Assembly (NCBI RefSeq): GCF_900156155.1 | Contig: NZ_FTMD01000016.1 | Location: 1-64,000 of the forward strand | Source of the DNA: Aromatoleum tolulyticum | Lineage (GTDB): Bacteria; Pseudomonadota; Gammaproteobacteria; Burkholderiales; Rhodocyclaceae | Reading direction: 5' to 3' | DNA length: 64,000 nt | Shown here: positions 28,147 through 37,845 of the stretch, piece after piece | How the letters are laid out: every line of letters starts with the position of its first letter | Numbering within the stretch: the stretch's first letter is position 1 | The notes under the pieces: model-generated | What the model saw: the letters and a program-made list of their open reading frames with translations, nothing else | Told to the model about the DNA's origin: nothing | Databases searched by the model: none | Made by a program: the position numbers and the translations under genes

Positions 28147-28917
28147 TTAATTCTTCGTATTGAGGAAGGCTTCGTGGTTGGCCAGCTGCTCGGCCTTGCT
28201 GGCGGCGAGGTTTGCCTGGATGCGCTCCAGTCTCGACTGGAGCGCATCCAGCTGGCGGCAAAGGGACTCTTCCAGCGTGCGACCGTCCCGAAGCCGGCCG
28301 GTGCGGCCGGCGGCGGTGGCCGCGTCCATGTAGTGGCGGCAGGCATCGGGCAGGTAGCGCGAAACCATCGCGTGCGCGAAGAAGCGTTCCTCGCTCGACA
28401 CGTCGAGCGCCGGATTCCCGCCTTCCGCCAGCGTGGCGAGAACCTGTGCGAGCGTCGCCTTGATCCGCGCCAGTGTGGCCAGGGCGGCCTCGGGAAGATG
28501 CGGCGAAACGTCCGCGAGGAAGGCGTCCAGGCTTTCGGCCGCGCGTCCGAGGTCCAGTCCGAGCATGTTCGGCGGCGCGGCGGAGCTTGCGCGGTGTCGC
28601 GATGCGAGTGCGACGCCCGCGCCCAACGTGACCGCTCCCGCTCCCGCCAGCCACGTCGAATGTCCTGCCCCGAATGTTGCGGCGATCAGGCCGCAGCCGA
28701 GGACGGCCAATGCGATCGCGCAAAGGCGATAGGGCAGCCTCTCCCGTGTGACGGCCGTCCGGTGCAGACTCGACGTCAGCGGGCGGCCGACAAGTCCCTT
28801 CCGGTTTGCGCGAACGAGTCGCTGGATTCGCTCCGTGCTGGGTGGCCGCTCTGGGGGGCGTTTTGGCGATCCGCCCGCGGGCAGCGTGCCCGCGACCCAT
28901 CTTGCGCGTCGACGCAT
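28147..28917 (-). CDS. XpaC-like membrane protein (tentative)
   Basis: The 256-residue product has a basic, Arg-rich N-terminus and two hydrophobic helices (about 64-82 and 88-105, LCAIALAVLGCGLIAATFGAG and WLAGAGAVTLGAGVALAS). A helical cytosolic C-terminus follows (LPEAALATLARIKATLAQVLATLAEG; YLPDACRHYMDAATAA; ESLCRQLDALQSRLERIQAN). This layout and the position opposite telA match 5-bromo-4-chloroindolyl-phosphate hydrolysis (XpaC) proteins, whose real activity is unclear. No catalytic motif is visible. The call rests on layout and neighbourhood. Confidence 0.5.
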   Translation of the reverse strand: MRRRARWVAGTLPAGGSPKRPPERPPSTERIQRLVRANRKGLVGRPLTSSLHRTAVTRERLPYRLCAIALAVLGCGLIAATFGAGHSTWLAGAGAVTLGAGVALASRHRASSAAPPNMLGLDLGRAAESLDAFLADVSPHLPEAALATLARIKATLAQVLATLAEGGNPALDVSSEERFFAHAMVSRYLPDACRHYMDAATAAGRTGRLRDGRTLEESLCRQLDALQSRLERIQANLAASKAEQLANHEAFLNTKN

Positions 28918-29311
28918 ATCGTTACCGGAATCAAATCGAGCACATTAGCATAATCCGGGCGGGCTGCTGAGTCCGCCGGCCGGCAACGGCCGATGGCGGG
29001 TGATCGCCGCGGACGTCTTGCCCATGCAATTGGGACATCGCTCGTTTTTCTTTGGGTACGTCCCAGGCGCTCCCACTTGGCGCAGTTCGATACGAGCGGG
29101 CGACGTGGGGGACTCCGTCCCCTGCTCGATGAGCACTGCACTGCACTAAAAGCGACAAACGCGACAAACCCCGGTCTGCGGCTGCGACATGGTCATTTTT
29201 GAAAAACGTGTAAAAACAATGCGGTAGTCGTAATTCTCGATCTGGTACGGACCTTGCGAAAAGTGGTCACGGACTGAACTGCACACAGTCCCGAACGTGC
29301 CGGAGCCGAGG
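28918..29311. other. 394-bp divergent region upstream of the isc-nif operon
   Basis: No gene. It holds the sigma54 promoter at 29243, a hairpin-forming GGGGAC/GTCCCC pair at 29108-29122, short direct repeats (CGACAAA twice at about 29152-29168) and an AT-rich patch at 29195-29215. A canonical TGT-N10-ACA NifA site was not found by eye. Confidence 0.6.
29243..29258 (+). promoter_or_regulatory. sigma54 (-24/-12) promoter of the iscS operon
   Basis: TGGTACGGACCTTGCG matches TGGYACR-N4-TTGCW in all but the last base, with GG and GC exactly 10 bp apart. It places transcription start about 40-45 bp before the iscS ATG. RpoN dependence implies activation by NifA or another enhancer-binding protein. 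Confidence 0.8.
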
Positions 29312-30523
29312 ATGAGCAAACAGCCGATCTATCTGGATTACTCCGCCACCACGCCGGTCGATCCCCGCGTGGCCGAACGGATGATCCCCTACCTGACCGA
29401 GTTATTCGGCAACCCCGCGAGCCGCTCGCATGCCTTCGGCTGGGCGGCCGAGGAGGCCGTGGAGAACGCGCGCGAAAACGTCGCCGCGCTGGTCGGCGCC
29501 GATCCGCGCGAGATCGTGTGGACCTCGGGCGCGACCGAATCGAACAACCTCGCGATCAAGGGCGTGGCGCGCTTCCACTCGGGCAGGGGCAGGCACCTGA
29601 TCACCGTGAAGACCGAGCACAAGGCGGTGCTCGACACGATGCGCGAGCTGGAGCGCCAGGGCTACTCGGTTACCTATCTCGACGTGCTGCCGAACGGCCT
29701 GCTCGACCTCGACGCCTTCCGCGCGGCGCTGCGCCCGGACACGATCCTGGCGTCGGTGATGTTCGTGAACAACGAGATCGGCGTGATCCAGCCGATCGCG
29801 GAGCTGGGCGAGATCTGCCGCGAACGCGGCGTGCTGCTGCACGTCGATGCGGCGCAGGCGACCGGCAAGGTCGACATCGATCTCGCACGGCTGAAGGTCG
29901 ACCTGATGAGCTTTTCGGCGCACAAGACCTACGGCCCGAAAGGGATCGGCGCGCTCTACGTGCGCCGCAAGCCGCGCGTGCGGCTGGAGGCCGAGATGCA
30001 CGGCGGCGGGCACGAGCGCGGTTTCCGTTCCGGCACGCTGGCGACGCACCAGATCGTCGGTATGGGCGAGGCCTTCCGTATCGCGCGCGAGACGATGGGC
30101 GCCGAGAACGAGCGCATCCGCATGCTGCGCGACCGGCTGCTGGCGGGCTTCGCGGACATGGAGGCGGTGTCGGTCAATGGCGACCTCGAACGGCGCGTCG
30201 CGCACAACCTGAACATCAGCTTCAACTACGTCGAAGGCGAATCGCTGCTGATGGCGATCAAGGAGATCGCGGTCTCGAGCGGCTCGGCCTGTACCTCGGC
30301 GAGCCTCGAACCCTCGTACGTACTGCGCGCGCTGGGGCTCTCCGACGAGCTCGCGCACAGCTCGATCCGCTTCAGCATCGGGCGCTTCACGAGCGTCGCG
30401 GACGTCGATTTCGCGATCCGGCTGATCCGCGACAAGGTCGGCAAGCTGCGCGAGCTGTCGCCGCTGTGGGACATGTACAAGGCCGGCATCGACCTCGATT
30501 CCGTGCAATGGGCGGCGCATTGA
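29312..30523 (+). CDS. iscS: cysteine desulfurase, IscS type
   Basis: The 403-residue PLP enzyme takes sulfur from cysteine for Fe-S cluster assembly. It has [11 protein letters not shown] at the N-terminus, [14 protein letters not shown], the PLP Lys in [19 protein letters not shown] and the mobile-loop Cys in [20 protein letters not shown]. The ending [17 protein letters not shown] is the IscS C-terminus that binds IscU, so this is IscS-like rather than NifS-like. The start at 29312 follows GGAGCCGAGG. A separate NifS is encoded at 52444. Its sigma54 promoter ties this desulfurase to nitrogen fixation. Confidence 0.95.
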   Translation: MSKQPIYLDYSATTPVDPRVAERMIPYLTELFGNPASRSHAFGWAAEEAVENARENVAALVGADPREIVWTSGATESNNLAIKGVARFHSGRGRHLITVKTEHKAVLDTMRELERQGYSVTYLDVLPNGLLDLDAFRAALRPDTILASVMFVNNEIGVIQPIAELGEICRERGVLLHVDAAQATGKVDIDLARLKVDLMSFSAHKTYGPKGIGALYVRRKPRVRLEAEMHGGGHERGFRSGTLATHQIVGMGEAFRIARETMGAENERIRMLRDRLLAGFADMEAVSVNGDLERRVAHNLNISFNYVEGESLLMAIKEIAVSSGSACTSASLEPSYVLRALGLSDELAHSSIRFSIGRFTSVADVDFAIRLIRDKVGKLRELSPLWDMYKAGIDLDSVQWAAH

Positions 30524-30548
30524 TCCTTAAGGCGCCGATCGAACACCT

Positions 30549-30609
30549 CCGTTCGCCCTGAGCTTGTCGAAGGGCAATCGCAGGGCTTCGACAGGCTCAG
30601 CCCGAACGG
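30549..30609. repeat. inverted pair of REP-like 27-mers between iscS and iscU
   Basis: CCGTTCGCCCTGAGCTTG, then TCGAAGGGC, at 30549-30575 and the inverted copy CAGGGCTTCGACAGG, then CTCAGCCCGAACGG, at 30581-30609. A hairpin with a very short loop forms in the transcript, so iscS and iscU levels may differ. Confidence 0.75.
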
Positions 30610-30641
30610 TATTTCATCGCCCGGTTAATTGGAGATTGGAA

Positions 30642-31076
30642 ATGGCATACAGCGAAAAGGTCCTGGACCACTACGAGAACCCGCGCAACGTCGGCTCCCT
30701 GGATGCGGGCGACGCCGGTGTCGGCACCGGCATGGTCGGCGCGCCGGCCTGCGGCGACGTGATGAAGCTGCAGATCATGGTCGGCAAGGACGGCGTGATC
30801 GAGGACGCGAAGTTCAAGACCTACGGCTGCGGCTCGGCGATCGCGTCGAGCTCGCTGGTGACCGAATGGGTCAAGGGCAAGACGCTCGACGAGGCGCTGG
30901 CGATCAAGAACACCGCGATCGCCGAGGAGCTCGCGCTGCCGCCGGTGAAGATCCACTGCTCGATCCTCGCCGAGGACGCGATCAAGGCGGCGGTGGCCGA
31001 CTACCGCTCGAAGCGGTCGGCCGGCGACCTGCCGTCCGCGTCCGAGTACGCCGCCTGCGAGCCCGAGGCCGCCTGA
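30642..31076 (+). CDS. iscU: Fe-S cluster scaffold IscU
   Basis: The 144-residue scaffold assembles [2Fe-2S] clusters with IscS. The three cluster Cys are in [20 protein letters not shown] and [11 protein letters not shown], and the Asp after the first Cys is kept. LPPVKIHCS contains the LPPVK motif recognised by the HscA chaperone, which is encoded downstream. The ending [13 protein letters not shown] adds an extra Cys beyond the usual IscU C-terminus. The start at 30642 follows GGAG; the open frame upstream is translated repeat sequence. Confidence 0.93.
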   Translation: MAYSEKVLDHYENPRNVGSLDAGDAGVGTGMVGAPACGDVMKLQIMVGKDGVIEDAKFKTYGCGSAIASSSLVTEWVKGKTLDEALAIKNTAIAEELALPPVKIHCSILAEDAIKAAVADYRSKRSAGDLPSASEYAACEPEAA

Positions 31077-31126
31077 GCCTCACCCACCCCGACCGTCCCG
31101 CCCGACCCCTCTTCAAGGAGCCTCCC

Positions 31127-31570
31127 ATGTCCGCCTGTGCCACCTCTCCGGCTGCCACCTCTCCGGCTGCCGCCCCGTCGGCCTGCAAGCCGTCTTCCCT
31201 CGCCACCTGCCAGACCGCGGCCGCACCTGCCGCAGCCGACGGCGCGCCCTTCCTGTTCACCGATGCCGCCGCCGACAAGGTGCGCGAGCTGATCGAGGAG
31301 GAGGGAAACGCGAGCCTCAAGCTGCGCATCTTCGTGTCCGGCGGCGGCTGTTCCGGCTTCCAGTACGGCTTCGCCTTCGATGAGGCTCTGGCCGAGGACG
31401 ACGTCGCGGTCGAGCGGCGCGGCGTGCAGGTCGTCGTCGATGCGATGAGCTACCAGTACCTCGCCGGCGCCGAGATCGACTTCGAGGAGGGGCTCGAGGG
31501 CTCCCGCTTCGTGATCAAGAACCCCAACGCCACCTCGACCTGTGGCTGCGGCAGTTCCTTCTCGGTGTGA
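31127..31570 (+). CDS. A-type Fe-S carrier, ErpA-like, with Ala/Cys-rich N-terminal extension
   Basis: The 147-residue product has a C-terminal 105-residue A-type carrier domain with the three Cys: [15 protein letters not shown] and [16 protein letters not shown] and the INPNAT-like ending resemble ErpA. The N-terminal 40 residues ([18 protein letters not shown]) are low complexity with a TSPAA repeat and three extra Cys, not found in ErpA. A-type proteins pass clusters to apo-enzymes. The start at 31127 follows AAGGAG. Its paralogue follows 10 bp later. Confidence 0.85.
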   Translation: MSACATSPAATSPAAAPSACKPSSLATCQTAAAPAAADGAPFLFTDAAADKVRELIEEEGNASLKLRIFVSGGGCSGFQYGFAFDEALAEDDVAVERRGVQVVVDAMSYQYLAGAEIDFEEGLEGSRFVIKNPNATSTCGCGSSFSV

Positions 31571-31580
31571 GGGGCGCGCC

Positions 31581-31904
31581 ATGTCCGTCACTCTCAGCGA
31601 ATCCGCCGCGCGCCGCGTCAATGCCTTCCTTGCGCAGCGCGGCAAGGGCATCGGCCTGCGGCTCGCGGTGAAGACCAGCGGTTGTTCCGGGATGGCGTAC
31701 GCGCTCGAATTCGTCGACCGGCAGGAAGCGGACGACCTGACGTTCGAGAGCCACGGCGTCACCGTGCTGGTGGACCCCAAGAGCCATGTGTACCTCGACG
31801 GCACCGAACTCGACTTCGTGCGCGAGGGGCTCAACGAAGGCTTCAAGTTCCATAACCCCAACGTCAAGGACCAGTGCGGCTGCGGCGAGAGTTTCAACGT
31901 CTGA
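31581..31904 (+). CDS. iscA: Fe-S cluster carrier IscA
   Basis: The 107-residue product has [36 protein letters not shown] and [14 protein letters not shown], the IscA form of the A-type carrier with all three Cys. Length equals E. coli IscA. Start at 31581; the preceding stop is 10 bp upstream, so it is co-transcribed with the ErpA-like gene. It probably delivers clusters to nitrogenase-related proteins, given the sigma54 operon. Confidence 0.93.
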   Translation: MSVTLSESAARRVNAFLAQRGKGIGLRLAVKTSGCSGMAYALEFVDRQEADDLTFESHGVTVLVDPKSHVYLDGTELDFVREGLNEGFKFHNPNVKDQCGCGESFNV

Positions 31905-31950
31905 GCGACGTTGGCGCGCAGCCCTTTCACGCACACGAGGAAACAGGATC

Positions 31951-33837
31951 ATGGCCCTTCTGCAGATCAGCGAACCCGGCCGCTCGGCCGCCCCGCACCA
32001 GCACCGGCTGGCCGTCGGCATCGATCTCGGTACGACCAATTCGCTCGTCGCCAGCGTGATCAGCGGCAGCGCCGCGGTGATTCCCGATGCCGACGGGCGC
32101 ATGCTGCTGCCTTCGGTCGTGCGTTTCCGCGCGAACGGCGAGGTGACGACGGGCCACGCGGCGCTTGCGCACCAGAGCGAGGATCCGCTCAACACCGTCT
32201 CGTCGGCGAAGCGCCTGATGGGGCGCGGTCTCGCGGACGTCGAGCGCGACGGGCATGTGGTGCCCTATCGTCTGCTCGATGCGCCGGGCATGGTGCGCGT
32301 CGACACGGTTGCCGGCGCGCGGAGCCCGGTCGAGATCGGCGCGGAAGTCCTGCGCACGCTGCGCGAGCGCGCGGAGGCGAGCCTGGGCGGGGCGCTGGTC
32401 GGTGCGGTGATCACGGTGCCGGCCTACTTCGACGATGCCCAGCGTCAGGCGACCAAGGACGCCGCGCGCCTCGCCGGCCTGGACGTGCTGCGCCTGCTGA
32501 ACGAGCCGACCGCCGCGGCGATCGCCTACGGCCTGGATAACGCGGCGGAGGGCGTGTATGCGGTGTATGACCTCGGCGGCGGCACCTTCGACATCTCGAT
32601 CCTGAAACTCGCGCGCGGCGTCTTCGAGGTCCTCGCGACCGGCGGCGACGCGGCGCTCGGCGGCGACGACTTCGATCGGCGCGTCGTCGCGTGGGCGCGT
32701 ACCGAGGTCGGCCTCGGCCAGCCTTCCACGCAGGACCTGCAGACGCTGTACGCGCGCTGCCGCGCGGCGAAGGAGGCGTTGTCGGGCACCGATCGGGCGG
32801 TGATCCGCGTGCCGATGGGCGCCGACGATCCGGTCGACCTGATCCTGTCGCGCGAGACCTTCGTCACGCTCACGCAGGACCTCGTCGAGCGCACCCTCAA
32901 GCCCGCGCGCCGGGCCTTGCGCGATGCCGGGCTGGCCGCGGAGGACATCCGCGGCGTCGTGCTGGTCGGCGGCGCGACGCGCATGCCGCACGTGCGCGCG
33001 GCCGTCGCGAAGTGCTTCGGCCGCGAGCCGCTGACGAACCTCGACCCCGACCAGATCGTCGCGCTCGGTGCCGCAATGCAGGCCAACGTGCTCGCCGGCA
33101 ACCGCGGCGAGGACGACTGGCTGCTGCTCGACGTGATCCCGCTGTCGCTGGGCCTCGAGACGATGGGCGGCTTGATGGAGAAGATCATCCCGCGCAACTC
33201 CACGCTCCCGGTCGCCCGCGCGCAGGAGTTCACGACCTTCAAGGACGGGCAGACGGCGATGGCGATCCATGTGCTGCAGGGCGAGCGCGAGCTGGTCGCG
33301 GACTGTCGTTCGCTCGCGCAGATCGAGCTGCACGGCATTCCGCCGATGGTCGCCGGGGCTGCGCGCATCCGCGTGACCTTCCAGGTCGACGCCGACGGCC
33401 TGTTGTCGGTGTCGGCGCGCGAACAGAGCAGCGGCGTCGAGGCCGCGGTCGTCGTGAAGCCGTCCTACGGCCTGACCGACGCACAGATTGCCAGCATGCT
33501 GGAGGATTCGCACGCGCGTGCCGAGGAGGACCTGCAGTTGCGCATGGTGCGCGAGGCGCAGGTCGACGCGCGCCGGCTGCTGGATGCGACCGAGGCGGCG
33601 CTCGCCGAGGACGGGCAGGCGCTGCTGTCGCCGCCCGAGCGTGCCGCGATCGCGCGTGCGATGTACGCGCTCGGCGAACTGCTGGAGGTGCATAGCCCCG
33701 AGAGTCTCGCCGCGCTGCGCCAGGCGACCGACGGACTGAACCGCGCGACCACCGAATTTGCCGCCCGCCGCATGAACGCCGGTGTGCAGCGCGCTTTCTC
33801 CGGTCAGCGGCTGGATCAGCTCGAACAACTCGTCTGA
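31951..33837 (+). CDS. hscA: Fe-S chaperone HscA (Hsp70 family)
   Basis: The 628-residue product has an N-terminal ATPase domain ([48 protein letters not shown]) and a substrate-binding domain from about 390 ([22 protein letters not shown]). HscA binds the LPPVK motif of IscU and, using ATP, helps release the cluster. The usual co-chaperone HscB (J-domain) is not encoded between iscA and hscA as in classical isc operons, nor elsewhere in the window. Start at 31951. Confidence 0.93.
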   Translation: MALLQISEPGRSAAPHQHRLAVGIDLGTTNSLVASVISGSAAVIPDADGRMLLPSVVRFRANGEVTTGHAALAHQSEDPLNTVSSAKRLMGRGLADVERDGHVVPYRLLDAPGMVRVDTVAGARSPVEIGAEVLRTLRERAEASLGGALVGAVITVPAYFDDAQRQATKDAARLAGLDVLRLLNEPTAAAIAYGLDNAAEGVYAVYDLGGGTFDISILKLARGVFEVLATGGDAALGGDDFDRRVVAWARTEVGLGQPSTQDLQTLYARCRAAKEALSGTDRAVIRVPMGADDPVDLILSRETFVTLTQDLVERTLKPARRALRDAGLAAEDIRGVVLVGGATRMPHVRAAVAKCFGREPLTNLDPDQIVALGAAMQANVLAGNRGEDDWLLLDVIPLSLGLETMGGLMEKIIPRNSTLPVARAQEFTTFKDGQTAMAIHVLQGERELVADCRSLAQIELHGIPPMVAGAARIRVTFQVDADGLLSVSAREQSSGVEAAVVVKPSYGLTDAQIASMLEDSHARAEEDLQLRMVREAQVDARRLLDATEAALAEDGQALLSPPERAAIARAMYALGELLEVHSPESLAALRQATDGLNRATTEFAARRMNAGVQRAFSGQRLDQLEQLV

Positions 33838-33868
33838 GCCCCCCGAGGATAGCCACAAGGACTTCGCC

Positions 33869-34225
33869 ATGCCGCGCATCACGCTGCTCCCCCACGCGAC
33901 GCTGAGCCCCGAAGGCGCGGTGTTCGAGGCGCGTTCCGGCGCCTTCCTGTGCGACGCGCTGCTCCGGCAGGGGGTCGCGCTGGAGCATGCGTGCGAGAAG
34001 TCCTGTGCGTGCGCGACCTGCCATGTCGTCATCCGCGAGGGCTTCGCATCGCTCGCGCCCGCCTCGCCCGACGAGGAGGACCAGCTCGACCGCGCCTGGG
34101 GGCTGGAGGCGCAGTCGCGTCTCGCCTGCCAGGTGGTGATCCGCTCGGACGATCTGGTCGTCGAGCTGCCGCGCTACAGCCGCAACCTCGCGCGCGAGGC
34201 GCATGACGGAGGGTCCGTGCGATGA
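33869..34225 (+). CDS. fdx: ISC-type [2Fe-2S] ferredoxin
   Basis: The 118-residue product is an adrenodoxin-like ferredoxin with cluster Cys in [17 protein letters not shown] and a distant SRLACQVVI, the C-x5-C-x2-C...C pattern. Two or three extra Cys in the motif are also seen in bacterial Fdx. It supplies electrons for cluster assembly on IscU. It follows hscA as in isc operons. Its stop overlaps the cysE start (ATGA), so translation continues directly. Confidence 0.9.
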   Translation: MPRITLLPHATLSPEGAVFEARSGAFLCDALLRQGVALEHACEKSCACATCHVVIREGFASLAPASPDEEDQLDRAWGLEAQSRLACQVVIRSDDLVVELPRYSRNLAREAHDGGSVR

Positions 34226-35061
34226 ACGCCGCCGATTGCCCGGATCTCGTCTCTGCGCCGGTGGCCGCGCCGGGCCTGTTCGCCCTGATGCGCGAGGACG
34301 TCGCCTGCGTGTTCGCGCGCGATCCGGCGGCGCGCAGCCGCCTCGAGGTGCTGACGATCTACCCCGGCATCCACGCGATCGCGGCGCACCGCGTCGCCCA
34401 TGCGCTGTGGCGGCGCGGCCTGCGCTACCCCGCCCGGTTGCTGAGCCACGTCGCGCGCATGGTCACGCACATCGACATCCACCCGGGAGCGCGCATCGGG
34501 CGGCGCTTCTTCATCGACCACGGCTGCGGCGTGGTGATCGGTGAAACCGCGGAGATCGGCGACGACGTCACGCTGTACCACGGCGTCACGCTCGGCGGCA
34601 CGACCTGGAACCCCGGCAAGCGTCACCCGACGCTGGGCAGCGGGGTCGTCGTCGGCGCCGGCGCGAAGATCCTCGGGCCGATCACGATCGGCGACAACGC
34701 GCGCGTCGCGGCCAACTCGGTGGTCATCGAGGATGTCAGCGCGGGCATGACCGTCGTCGGCATCCCCGGGCGCACGGTGCTGCCGCGCAGTCGGCGGCGC
34801 ATCCTCGCGCAGGGCATAGACCTCGACCATCACCAGATGCCGGACCCGGTCGGCAAGGCCATCGCGTGCCTGCTCGACCGCATCGGCGACCTCGAGCGCA
34901 GGCTCGCGACGGTTGCGCCCGCGGATGCGCAGGCGGACGCCTGTCATGCCTGCGCGCCCGAGGATTACTGCGTCCAACCCGTGTTCGCGCCGGCGGGCAC
35001 GCCCATTACCCTTGCGCCGGGCTCTACGCGCGGCGTCGTCACTGGAGGAGCCCCCCCATGA
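34222..35061 (+). CDS. serine O-acetyltransferase (nif-linked CysE/NifP)
   Basis: The 279-residue left-handed beta-helix acetyltransferase contains [59 protein letters not shown] and [19 protein letters not shown], the CysE hexapeptide region with its active-site His and Asp. It makes O-acetylserine, the precursor of cysteine, and so feeds the two desulfurases with substrate during nitrogen fixation. A nif-linked copy (nifP or cysE1) is known in Azotobacter. The C-terminal 60 residues ([10 protein letters not shown]) are an unusual Cys-containing tail. Both ends overlap neighbours by ATGA. Confidence 0.9.
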   Translation: MNAADCPDLVSAPVAAPGLFALMREDVACVFARDPAARSRLEVLTIYPGIHAIAAHRVAHALWRRGLRYPARLLSHVARMVTHIDIHPGARIGRRFFIDHGCGVVIGETAEIGDDVTLYHGVTLGGTTWNPGKRHPTLGSGVVVGAGAKILGPITIGDNARVAANSVVIEDVSAGMTVVGIPGRTVLPRSRRRILAQGIDLDHHQMPDPVGKAIACLLDRIGDLERRLATVAPADAQADACHACAPEDYCVQPVFAPAGTPITLAPGSTRGVVTGGAPP

Positions 35062-35393
35062 GCACCCTGATCGAAAGCCTGGCCAAGCTTTCGGACGCCG
35101 AGGAATTTCTCGACTTCTTCGCCGTGCCCTACCAGCAGGCCATCGTGAACGTGAACCGCCTGCACATCCTGAAGCGCTTCTACCAGTACCTGCGGCAGGA
35201 CAAGGGGCTCGGGGCGTCGTCCGACGAAACCGAGCTGTACAAGCGCTACCAGGGGCTTCTGGCGCGTGCCTACGACGATTTCGTGCGTTCGACGCCGGCC
35301 GACGAGAAGGTCTTCAAGGTCTTCCAGGAGGCCGGCGGCGCGCGTGGCGTGAGCCTCGACTCGCTGCGCACCTCGCTGCCCTCGCAGCGCTGA
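35058..35393 (+). CDS. nifW: nitrogenase-stabilising/protective protein NifW
   Basis: The 111-residue product has [38 protein letters not shown] and SPTA-like [16 protein letters not shown], all typical of NifW. It is implicated in protecting or maturing the MoFe protein, particularly under oxygen. The ATG overlaps the cysE stop (ATGA). Normal length. Confidence 0.92.
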   Translation: MSTLIESLAKLSDAEEFLDFFAVPYQQAIVNVNRLHILKRFYQYLRQDKGLGASSDETELYKRYQGLLARAYDDFVRSTPADEKVFKVFQEAGGARGVSLDSLRTSLPSQR

Positions 35394-35477
35394 GAACCCG
35401 GCCCCGGCGTCGCGGTGCCGATCGTGCCGCGAGCCGGGATGCCGGTCCGGATTCCAAACGACAAGCGGAGAACCGCC

Positions 35478-35801
35478 ATGCCCCGACCCCAACGCCACGT
35501 TTTCGTCTGCTCCCAGAACCGCCCCGCGGGACATCCGCGCGGCGCCTGCGCGCACAAGGGCGCGTCCGATGTGCTGCAGACCTTCTGGCAGGAGTTGCAG
35601 AACCGCAACCTGTACGCCGAGATCGCCGTTACCTACAGCGGTTGCATCGGACCCTGCGATCAGGGCGCGAACGTGCTCGTGTATCCGGAAGGGGTGCTGT
35701 ACCGCGGCGTGCAGAAGGAGGATGTCGCGGAGATCTTCAACGAACACCTGATCGAGGGGCGGCCCGTCGAGCGCCTGCTCGCGCCCGCCGAGGTGTGGTG
35801 A
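35478..35801 (+). CDS. thioredoxin-like [2Fe-2S] ferredoxin (Shethna protein I / C. pasteurianum type)
   Basis: The 107-residue product starts RHVFVCSQNRPAGHPRGACA and contains VTYSGCIGPCDQGANVLVYP, giving Cys pairs 12-13 residues and 3 residues apart, the pattern of thioredoxin-fold [2Fe-2S] ferredoxins. YRGVQKEDVAEIFNEHLIEG is the conserved C-terminal helix. In Azotobacter such a ferredoxin is encoded with nif genes and associates with nitrogenase metabolism. The start at 35478 follows GCGGAG. It ends the plus-strand operon and converges with nifQ. Confidence 0.88.
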   Translation: MPRPQRHVFVCSQNRPAGHPRGACAHKGASDVLQTFWQELQNRNLYAEIAVTYSGCIGPCDQGANVLVYPEGVLYRGVQKEDVAEIFNEHLIEGRPVERLLAPAEVW

Positions 35802-35819
35802 GCGCCCCGTTGGGGGCGC
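35802..35819. terminator. GC hairpin between convergent operons
   Basis: GCGCCCC / GGGGCGC with a 4-base loop directly after the ferredoxin stop and before the nifQ stop. No T run, so it is a weak or shared terminator. Confidence 0.4.
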
Positions 35820-35823
35820 GCGG

Positions 35824-36492
35824 CTAGGGCGCCGGATCGGTCTCCGGGCCGAAGCAGGCGTCGTAGTCGGAGCAGGCCGCGCAGCTCGGCGATTTGCACA
35901 CGAAAATATCCGCACGTTCGCACAGCTGCTTGTAGAGGAACTTCTTCCACTTCATGTCGCCGCTATTGCGCCGGGCCAGCGTCCTGAAGCGCGTGTCCAT
36001 GAGTTCGGACAGCGCGCGGCGGTGCGGCAGCCCGAGGTCCTGCCACAGGTGATCGGCGCCCATGCTCGCGGTGGCGACGGCGTGCGCGAGGGCGTGGGAG
36101 CTCGCGTCGGCGTCGTTGCGGTGTTCGAGCAGCAGCGTGACGAGATCGTGGAATTCGTCGATCGGGTCGCCGGCGGCCTCGGCGGCTTGCGCGGCTTCTG
36201 CGGGCGCGAGCAGGGCGGCGTGGTGGGCGTGGGTGAGGCGGGGGAAGCGGTCGGCGAGGACGGCCGCGAGGATTGGCGGGGCGAGGCCGGCGATGGGGAC
36301 GTCGTAGGGGGCGGGGCGCAGGGGCGCGTTCGTGATGACGCCGGCGAGGGCGAGGGTGACGACGTCGTCCGGCGTGCGCGCGGCGGCGAGGAGCTCGGGG
36401 TAGGTCGGGGCGGAGCCCGCCGTGGCCCGACGCAGCCGCGCGATCGCCGCCAGGGCACCGTCGGGGAGCGGAGTGCAGGCGGCGGTCGGCAT
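35824..36492 (-). CDS. nifQ: molybdenum donor protein NifQ
   Basis: The 222-residue product provides molybdenum for FeMo-cofactor synthesis. The C-terminal cluster-binding motif C-x4-C-x2-C-x5-C is exact in CKSPSCAACSDYDAC, and GDMKWKKFLYKQLCERADIF precedes it as in the family. The Ala-rich N-terminus (about 1-70) is typical. The start at 36492 gives the normal length; the frame stays open upstream by chance. Last gene of the nifH-led minus-strand set, 14 bp after the ferredoxin gene. Confidence 0.9.
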   Translation of the reverse strand: MPTAACTPLPDGALAAIARLRRATAGSAPTYPELLAAARTPDDVVTLALAGVITNAPLRPAPYDVPIAGLAPPILAAVLADRFPRLTHAHHAALLAPAEAAQAAEAAGDPIDEFHDLVTLLLEHRNDADASSHALAHAVATASMGADHLWQDLGLPHRRALSELMDTRFRTLARRNSGDMKWKKFLYKQLCERADIFVCKSPSCAACSDYDACFGPETDPAP

Positions 36493-36506
36493 GATTCCGT
36501 CCTCGC

Positions 36507-36803
36507 CTACACGAAACTCAGCAGCTCGACCGCGATGTCGGCTTCGCCGATCACGGCCTGACAGGCGAGCCGCGATTTCGAGCCGACGCCGACGATGCTG
36601 TCGAGCTTTTCGTTTTCGTCGCGCTGGATCTTCGACAGGGTCTTGCGGCCGTCCTGCACGAAGAGGTGACAGGATCCGCACTGGGCCTTGCCGTCGCACT
36701 TGTGGCCGACGTTCTCTCCGGCGGCGAGCAGGGCCTGCAGCAGGGTGGTGCCGGCGGCGACGGCTACGGTCTTGCCGGCGGGCTGGATGGTCAGGGTGGG
36801 CAT
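36507..36803 (-). CDS. [2Fe-2S] plant/adrenodoxin-type ferredoxin, nif-linked
   Basis: The 98-residue product binds its cluster with HKCDGKAQCGSCHLFVQ and SRLACQAVIG (C-x5-C-x2-C...C). The ending ADIAVELLSFV is conserved among nif-associated members. It could donate electrons to NifB/NifEN steps or to nitrogenase; the specific partner is not evident. It lies between fdxB and nifQ and is surely part of the nif transcript. It is related to the isc Fdx at 33869. Confidence 0.88.
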   Translation of the reverse strand: MPTLTIQPAGKTVAVAAGTTLLQALLAAGENVGHKCDGKAQCGSCHLFVQDGRKTLSKIQRDENEKLDSIVGVGSKSRLACQAVIGEADIAVELLSFV

Positions 36804-36846
36804 CGGTGGCGTCCTCGTTCTCTCTCGGGGTTGGGGTTAAGGCGGT

Positions 36847-37152
36847 TCAGGCGGCGCTCGCGGCGCGGTGCGTGTAGCACTTCTTGGGGCAGATCTTCAT
36901 GCACGCCTCGCAGCCGACGCAGTTCTCCGGGTGCGCGATCGTCATGACCTTCTTCTCGTACTCGTCGTCGTCCCCGTCGTCGCCGACCGCGATGCGTTCG
37001 CCTTCGTCGTCGAGGCCGACGAGCTGCAGCACGTCGCGGCCGCAGACCTTGAAGCAGCGGCCGCAGCCGATGCACTTCTCTTCGTTGATGGATTCGGCAA
37101 AGCGGGGCGTCCAGGCGCGGCCGCTGGGCAGGGTGATGGTGAACTCGGCCAT
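36847..37152 (-). CDS. fdxB: ferredoxin III, nif-specific (2[4Fe-4S])
   Basis: The 101-residue product has [19 protein letters not shown] and [16 protein letters not shown], two four-Cys clusters with an acidic insert between them ([20 protein letters not shown]). This is the FdxB layout found downstream of nifENX. An electron carrier for nitrogenase or cofactor assembly. It follows the DUF683 gene by 4 bp. Confidence 0.92.
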   Translation of the reverse strand: MAEFTITLPSGRAWTPRFAESINEEKCIGCGRCFKVCGRDVLQLVGLDDEGERIAVGDDGDDDEYEKKVMTIAHPENCVGCEACMKICPKKCYTHRAASAA

Positions 37153-37156
37153 GAGC

Positions 37157-37354
37157 TCAGCCTCCGAGTTCGGCGATGCGCGCGCGCATGGCGGCGAGTT
37201 CGTCGAAGGCCTGGAAGGCCTTCGCGGCGATGTCGGGGATCTTCTCCCAGCCGATCGGCAGCTCCTCCGAGAGGTCGTGCAGCTCCATCTTCAGGTTCAT
37301 CGCGCGGGCCGAGAGTTTCCTGACCTGGGCCTTCAGGTCGTCGAGCGTTTCCAT
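37157..37354 (-). CDS. nif-linked DUF683 / CCE_0567-type small protein
   Basis: The 65-residue helical hairpin protein runs [55 protein letters not shown]. Proteins of this family occur beside the NifX-associated gene in many diazotrophs. A role in cofactor insertion or metal handling is suggested but not established. The start at 37354 follows AGGAGAAGGAC. It is part of the nifENX transcript. Confidence 0.85.
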   Translation of the reverse strand: METLDDLKAQVRKLSARAMNLKMELHDLSEELPIGWEKIPDIAAKAFQAFDELAAMRARIAELGG

Positions 37355-37368
37355 GTCCTTCTCCTGGA

Positions 37369-37845
37369 TCAGCCGTAGTTCGCGACGTCGGGGAATTTCG
37401 CGATCATGTCGACGCCGGCCTCGACCCACTTGGTGCCTTCGGCGGCGAGCTTTTCCACCGACTCGAAGCCGAAGCGGTGGATGTCGCGCAGGTAGCGATT
37501 GACGACGATCAGCCTCCCGGCGGCGAGGTTGAGCTGGCCGAAGCCTTCGTGGCTCATCTTCATCATCGGCTTGACCATGATCCCGGTGCGCCGCTCGATG
37601 GCGAGGCCGACCGCGTTGTAGAAGAGCTCCAGCCGCCACAGCGTCTCCGGGTCGGGGTCGCCGATGATGGGGATCTCGCGGCGCTGTTCCCGGGTGATGA
37701 TGTAGGGCGCGAGCAGCGTCTCGTTGCTCTTGCCGTCCCAGGTGCCGTGGGTGTCCTGCGCGCGCCATTGTTTGACGAGCTCGACGATGAACTCGCTCGT
37801 CATCGGGTCGGCGGCGAGCGCCGTTGCTTCTGCTGCTTCAGCCAT
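37369..37845 (-). CDS. NifX-associated protein (DUF269)
   Basis: The 158-residue product contains [59 protein letters not shown] and [19 protein letters not shown], the signature of the family always found next to nifX. The start overlaps the nifX end by 8 bp. Function is unproven; it is thought to help FeMo-cofactor trafficking. Confidence 0.9.
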   Translation of the reverse strand: MAEAAEATALAADPMTSEFIVELVKQWRAQDTHGTWDGKSNETLLAPYIITREQRREIPIIGDPDPETLWRLELFYNAVGLAIERRTGIMVKPMMKMSHEGFGQLNLAAGRLIVVNRYLRDIHRFGFESVEKLAAEGTKWVEAGVDMIAKFPDVANYG

